From: Cycas panzhihuaensis
Taxonomy: Eukaryota > Cycadophyta
NCBI GenBank assembly: GCA_023213395.1
Contig: CM041465.1
Coordinates: 206,343,741-206,407,740 of the forward strand
DNA: 64,000 nt
Direction: 5' to 3'
Both the position numbers and the translations under genes were made by a program. This document shows, piece after piece, positions 58,831-64,000 of this stretch. Position 1 is the stretch's first letter, and every line of letters starts with the position of its first letter. The notes beneath the pieces are model-generated. The model searched no databases, was not told where the DNA came from, and saw only the letters and a list, made by a program, of their open reading frames with translations.

Positions 58831-61200
58831 AGAAGGAGACTTGTTCTCTCTGTTTTGATTTTCTCTTGTAAAGAGATCAAGTAAAGGTTTTACAAATCCT
58901 TAGTGATGACCTTCACTCTTAGAAGGCGATCTAAGTTTTGCCTAAACCTGTTTTTCTATAGATCAAAGATTCTGAAGCTATTTTGAAGGTTGAAGCAACG
59001 TTGTTTTCATATATAATTTTTTTTTTAATCTCTATCAAGGATGTAACACACTATTCTTTCAAAAAAATAGTGCTTCTTTCCTTAATTTTTCTTCAGAAAA
59101 ATTATTTTTTTATAAAAGAAGAGGCAAATTTAAGATATTAAATTACTTTATGACTGCAAATCAATCTTGTAAGCATTTTTTGAGGTTTATAACTTATTTG
59201 CAACTAATTTACATTAGTTGTTCTCAGATCTGGGTAAGTTTACTCATGTTTTTTATGATTTTTTCACTAAAATCTACATTTTATAACTTGTTCTTCTCAC
59301 AGATCAGGGTTCTAAGCTATTTTGCACTTGATTTAATCTCTTAGATAGAAAACACTTGAAGTCTAAGGCTCTTTGTAGGATGTGGACTAAACATAAGGTA
59401 ATTTCATCCCTCAAACCCCACGTGGGAATACCAAATCACTCGTGCAGACTTTTTGTTATATTCTTCTCATCCTTGAAGGGTCTTGAACCCTACATGGGTA
59501 CCACCGATTGAGAACAGTCACTAGATGTCATCCCCCAAGGCCTCACAGTAGTTGTACGACTTCTTCGACCTGCCATAGTCCATGTGCCCTCCACAAGTGC
59601 TCACTTGCTTGAATCTTATTTTGTAGAATACCAATTGTCACAAACATTTGTAGACACCTTCATCTACCTATTTCACCCTTACTCTAAAGATTTCATAGCT
59701 TTCTGATCACTGTGTGGTGAGAAATCTTAGGCTAAGAATTCATTTTTTCTATCATTGCTACTAACGTGAATTTAGAGTTTTGACTTTTTGAAGTTTAAAT
59801 TTATCTTTCTTTTAAATTTATTAACATACTTTGGATTACACACTTTAGAATATTCTTTTCTTAATCTTTTATTAACCCAAAGTTTACTTTTTAAAAGTCA
59901 TTTTTTAATTAAAAGCTTATTTAATAATTGTTAATAACTCTTTTTACCTTTCTTTTCATTTTGAACATCGTTTAAACAAACAAAAGTTTGTACTTATATT
60001 TTTTTTATTCTTTTAATGACTTTTTAAGTCATTTTATCATTATAAAAGTGAAAAATCACATTTTTTAAAGTATTCTATAAGGCTCCCTATGAGGTGTCCT
60101 TCATACCCTAGTTATTAAAGGGTCTAATTTTAACTTTCTTTAAATATTTTGGGTCTTTTAACAATTAATTAATCTTGCATAAGTGTTAAATAGCTTAATT
60201 TAAGTGATTTTAAAGTGTCATATATGTTGTAAAAGTGAAATTCTTCACTATTTTAAGTGTTTTTTATGATTTTATCTAAGGCGTCTTGCACAATGACCTA
60301 ATACCCTAAGTCAAAAAGTGCTCCAAAACACTTTTTTTTAATAAAATCACTTAACTTTTTTTGCTAGTTGGGACTATTATGAGTCTCAACACTTGGTGCA
60401 TGGTGTCTATATTTTTGCAAAGTAACTTATTCTCTCTTCAATTTGAGCTTTTATCACTAAAAGGAACCCATTTGTATCTTCATCACAAAGTAGCTTATCT
60501 TTATTTCTTGAGTACTTAGTACTTTGTTTATCCTTTAAAGTACTCATTTCTTTCTCAAGCACTTAATGTATTATCATTGATGTACTCAAGTCTTTACTTG
60601 GATTTCTTTGGCATTCCTTCATTTTATTAAATTGATTTTGTAACAACATTTTTAAGTGTCATTTGATGTACTAAGTTTGCTTCTTCTGAAGCCTCACTTT
60701 GTAAGCTTGTTTAAGCATTTTTTCAAAAGTACATCATTCAAGTAAAATCAATCTTAAGTCAACTTTAATCCTCTTTAAAAAGTGACTTAAAATATTATTA
60801 GAGAGGCTCAAAAAGGTTTAAACCTTGCCTCTAAAATAACCTTAAGCTTGTTGTATTCCCTAAAGGATCAATTGATCATATGGTCAATGCATGACAATTA
60901 AGGTTGCTTAAGGGAAAGGAGGTTCAAAAAGGGCATTATTAGAGCTATGAATCCTAGGAAAGCATAGGACGTCCATGAAGATCAACTCTGCATGCCTTGT
61001 CCTAGATTGAACTTGGTTAGTTGTTAGATCTCATCTATAGATCAGGGTTGGACCAACTCTTTTGCCTAGTCCTCCATCCCTCATCACTCCATTCAGTTGT
61101 TAGATATTTTAGTAAGATCAAGATTATTAGTTTGTTAAAAGATAGAACTTAAGCGATGAAAGCACTGAGTTTCCAAGTCATCTGTTAGCCTCAAGCCTTT
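58831..61200 (+). other. F leader (about 2.4 kb), no identified feature
   Basis: T-rich and without a readable domain. The run 59395-59660 is less AT-rich than its surroundings and holds two related blocks, 'CCCCACGTGGGA' and 'ACCCTACATGGGTA', about 70 bp apart. The open frame at 59150-59344 is hydrophobic and T-rich and most likely chance. Confidence 0.55.
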
Positions 61201-64000
61201 ATAACTTTAACATGGTGACTTTAAACATACTTAATGTATGTACCATTAAATTAATAAGTCAAGATAATTATCGAGTGGAAGAGGCAAACACAAAACCTCT
61301 TAAAAATGAATGAATTTTGAGGTTATGTTTATGGAAAATTTCCTCAACCTGTACTTGTGGAACGTGATGGTATTATTATTCATACAGATGTTGATTATAT
61401 TACTACTTTGGAGGCCAAGGATGAAATTGCCTTAGCATTTTTACATATGATTATTGATGTTACTGTTGATCAAAATATCATATGTATTAAAACCTCTAAG
61501 GAAGCTTGGGATACTTTGTCCTCTTTATATGAACGGTGAGATGAAGCTTGCATTTTGATGGTGAAAGTAAAATTATATTTATTAAAATTTATAAAACCTA
61601 TGTTGATATTTATTTATTCCATCAAGAAAATATGTAATGAATTAAATATATTAGGAAAACTAGCTTCTAAGGATGAGCTTATAACAATAATTATTCAAGT
61701 ATTACCTAAGGATTATGATGGATTTATATCATTTACCACATGAGATGACTCACTTTTAAGGATGCTCTTCAATCGATTTGAAAGTCTACTACTTTAAGAA
61801 GAGAAAATTTATGACAAGGAAGATGATGATGAGCCATCTACTTTAAGAGCATTCATAGCTAAGTTGAAGACCAAACAAAATATAAAACCTTCACTCATAA
61901 AATAATTTATGAACATAAACATTAACACCTCAAAAGCTAATGTCATTTGTCATTATTATGGCAAGGATAACCATATAGCTCCTAATTACAAAAAGAAGTA
62001 AGCCAATCTCTAATGCACACGATAGCAATAGCCATATCAACAACATCAGAGGTAGTAGCAGCCTTGTCAATAGTTCCAATAGTAGTAATGGTTTTAGCAA
62101 CAACAACAGTAGAAATCCCCTCAACCAAATTGAGATACATATCGAGGAAGTTAAAGAGGAAATAGGGGTTTCAAAGGTGGTAATCAATGCCACTCTAATC
62201 AGTTTGTAATTGAGGATAAGATATTTTTTGCTTATCACAAGTCAGAGGTTAATCAAGCATGGATCATCAAATCAAGGGCATCTTGTCACATGACTAGGAG
62301 TGAGGAACTCCTTTATAACATCAAAGAAGGAAAAGGTCAATCAATGACCTTTTGCAATAATGAATCAGTTCAAATTTCTGGTATAGGCAAAATTACCTCA
62401 TTTTATTTGCCTTCAAATCCTTCTTCTATATTTCCTAATGGTGTTGCCTATATAATTCCTTCCATGGAGAAGAGTCTACTATATATTAGCCAATTGGATA
62501 AGCAATCGATAAGAATTTTATTTGAAAATATGAACTGTGTCATTAGTGATAACCATGATCAGGTTGTAGCTATTGGTCATAAAGACCATGGTCTTTATAA
62601 GTTGGAACAAATAATATAACACTTGATTCTGCTTACTCTATCACTCAATCATTGATAAAGATGTAACTTTGGCATCAACATCTAGGCTACCTAAACTTAG
62701 GCAATATCAAGCTGATGATGAACAAGAATATGGTTCATGGGCTTTCAAAGCTATATGGTTCAAAATATCTTTATGAAACATGTATAATATGGACATAACA
62801 TCGATTGCCTTTTCCTAAAGGTAAAGTATGGCATGTGTCACATCCTTTATAGTTAATCCACTTGGATCTATACGGACCTATATCCATGACATCCTTTGGA
62901 GGAGCATTGTACTACATCTCCTTTATAGATGATTTCTCACTTAAAGTTTGGGTTTACTTCATCAAATAGAAGTTTAAAGCATTCTAAATGTTTCAGGAAT
63001 TCAAGCTTGAAGTGGAGAATGAGTCTAGCCATTCAATCAAAATTCTAAGGTTAGACAATAGAGGTGAATTCACTTGAAAGGAATTCACTTAATTCTACAA
63101 AGATAATGATATTTAGAGATAGCTCATTATTCCTCATACTCCTCAATAAAATGGAGTCTCTAAACGAATGAATAGAACTTTAGCAAACAAAGACAAACCT
63201 ATAATACATTCAAGAGAACTCACACAAGCATGTTAGGCAGAAGCATTTTACACAGTTGTCTATCTAGCAAATCTAAGTACTATATCAGTAGTCACCAACA
63301 TCACACCAGAGGAGGCTTGATCTAGTAAAAAGCTTACCATGAGTTATTTGAGGACCTTTGGATGCACTACTTATATATACATCCTTGATCAGCAAAGATT
63401 TAATTTAGACAAAGATAGTCTTAAATGATTTTTGTAGGCTATTCCATTCATAGTTAGGCTTACAAGTTGTATGATCCTATTGGGAAGAAAATACATCTCT
63501 CAAGAGATGTAATCTTTACTAAAGATAAACCCAAGGAGTTGGAATCAACATCCATCCAACCTCCTCTTGATAAAGGTAAAAGATTATTGAGGCTTTCCTT
63601 CTCTCTTAATCTTCTATACCATGTACATCATTTGCAGTAGTTGGTCTGTCTACATCATCAGATTCTTCTCTACTTGATCCTTATATATCTTATGTTGATC
63701 AACTACTTAGACCAGAAGATCTCGAGGTTCAAGTAACATCAATCAAAAAGTTGTCCAAATGGTATACTTAGACTATTCAGAATGGCCAGATTGTTGAAGG
63801 AAAACATCCATCAAAATATAGAAAACAAACTAATTATGCACTTATGGCTGAAGTGTTTTGTATTGATGAGCCATCCATTTTTGAGGAGGCATATGAAAAT
63901 GATAATTAGAAGGCTACTATGGATGAAGAAATCTATTCTATTGAAAAGAATGGAGCATGGGATTTGGTAGAATTACCTAAGCACAAATAAGAAATTAATT
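61200..64000 (+). pseudogene. F gag-pol (Ty1/copia), inactivated, truncated by window end
   Basis: Gag (UBN2-like) runs from about 61210: 'ALAFLHMIIDVTVDQNIICI' (61431), 'TSKEAWDTLSSLYER', 'LPKDYDGFI' (61705). The knuckle at 61948 reads CHYYGKDNHIAPNY, two Cys to Tyr. The protease box at 62258 reads 'AWIIKSRASCHMT', so both Asp and Gly are lost (D to K, G to R). GAG-pre-integrase is degraded. Integrase (62855-63400) has 'LIHLDLYGP', 'LRLDNRGEF' and 'NGVSKRMNRT', where the catalytic Glu is Lys. The RT N-terminus appears at 63918 ('ATMDEEIYSIEKNGAWDLVE') and leaves the window. There are many stops and at least two frame changes. Confidence 0.92.

Larger units (their letters stand above)
58281..64000 (+). 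mobile_element. Ty1/copia element F, 5' part (runs off the window)
   Basis: A probable 5' LTR (58281-58816), PBS, a long leader (about 2.4 kb) and then gag, protease, integrase and the start of RT on the plus strand. The 3' half and 3' LTR are outside the window, so the LTR start is set only by the end of E's reading and a TGTTAAACC at that point, and no target duplication can be checked. Confidence 0.88.

Noticed and set aside
61930-62238. Leu-rich minus-strand frame (102 codons) as a membrane protein
   Set aside because: It is the antisense of a CAA/CAG/AAC-rich region at the gag-protease junction of F; Leu runs are its complement.
1-64000. CRISPR array, operon, riboswitch or bacterial defence system
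   Set aside because: No regularly spaced direct repeats with unique spacers; the 43-bp and 21-bp arrays are head-to-tail tandem repeats without spacers. The content is plant retrotransposons.

Overview
This is an AT-rich stretch of plant nuclear genome made almost entirely of decayed, nested transposable elements. I find no intact host gene, no RNA gene and no bacterial-type feature. The organism is a plant because the elements are plant Ty1/copia and Ty3/gypsy types with tRNA-iMet primer-binding sites (TGGTATCAGAGC and variants), and because a plant-type tRNA-derived SINE and a hAT/DUF659 transposase relic are present. The many old copies, diverged but never removed, suggest a large, slowly turning-over genome such as a gymnosperm; that is inference.

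Region 1 (1 to about 37.5 kb) is one old minus-strand Ty3/gypsy element ('A') cut into pieces by five later insertions. Left to right these are: a short minus-strand LTR element without pol (1178-4298, TSD AATAT); a plus-strand copia (5391-12879, 'D1') that itself carries a SINE (6578-6832, 12-bp TSD); a plus-strand Ty3/gypsy (13404-24495, 'B') that carries a minus-strand copia (14344-19780, 'D2', TSD ATTTC); a minus-strand copia (24759-30961, 'D3'); and a plus-strand copia inside A's own 5' LTR (31892-37188, 'D4', TSD GATAC). Read right to left, the pieces of A run LTR, PBS, gag, PR, RT, RNase H, IN, and the reading resumes on the far side of each insertion.

Region 2 (about 38.8-47.2 kb) is a very degraded plus-strand copia ('C') whose RT domain is split by a younger plus-strand copia (40618-45737, 'D5', TSD CTATA). 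Region 3 (47.2-52.6 kb) has nothing I can identify. Region 4 (52.6-54.0 kb, minus) is a hAT-superfamily transposase pseudogene with DUF659-like and C-terminal dimerisation segments. A seven-unit 21-bp repeat follows at 54783-54928. Region 5 (55.3-58.28 kb, minus) is a Ty3/gypsy pol pseudogene ('E'), broken on its right by a plus-strand copia ('F', from 58281) that runs off the window.

None of the pol genes can make a full product. Decay is dominated by changes that read as G:C to A:T transitions: CAA/CAG/CGA/TGG to stop, catalytic Asp to Asn in RT or protease, integrase Glu to Lys, and zinc-knuckle Cys to Tyr. This is the pattern expected of long-term deamination of methylated cytosine in silenced repeats. 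The most unusual structures are the repeat arrays in non-coding parts of elements (43-bp units in the D3 leader, 21-bp units near 54.8 kb, a 136-bp duplication in the D2 leader) and a G/C-rich double-hairpin motif shared by the LTRs of D4 and D5. I did not see a new functional gene system.
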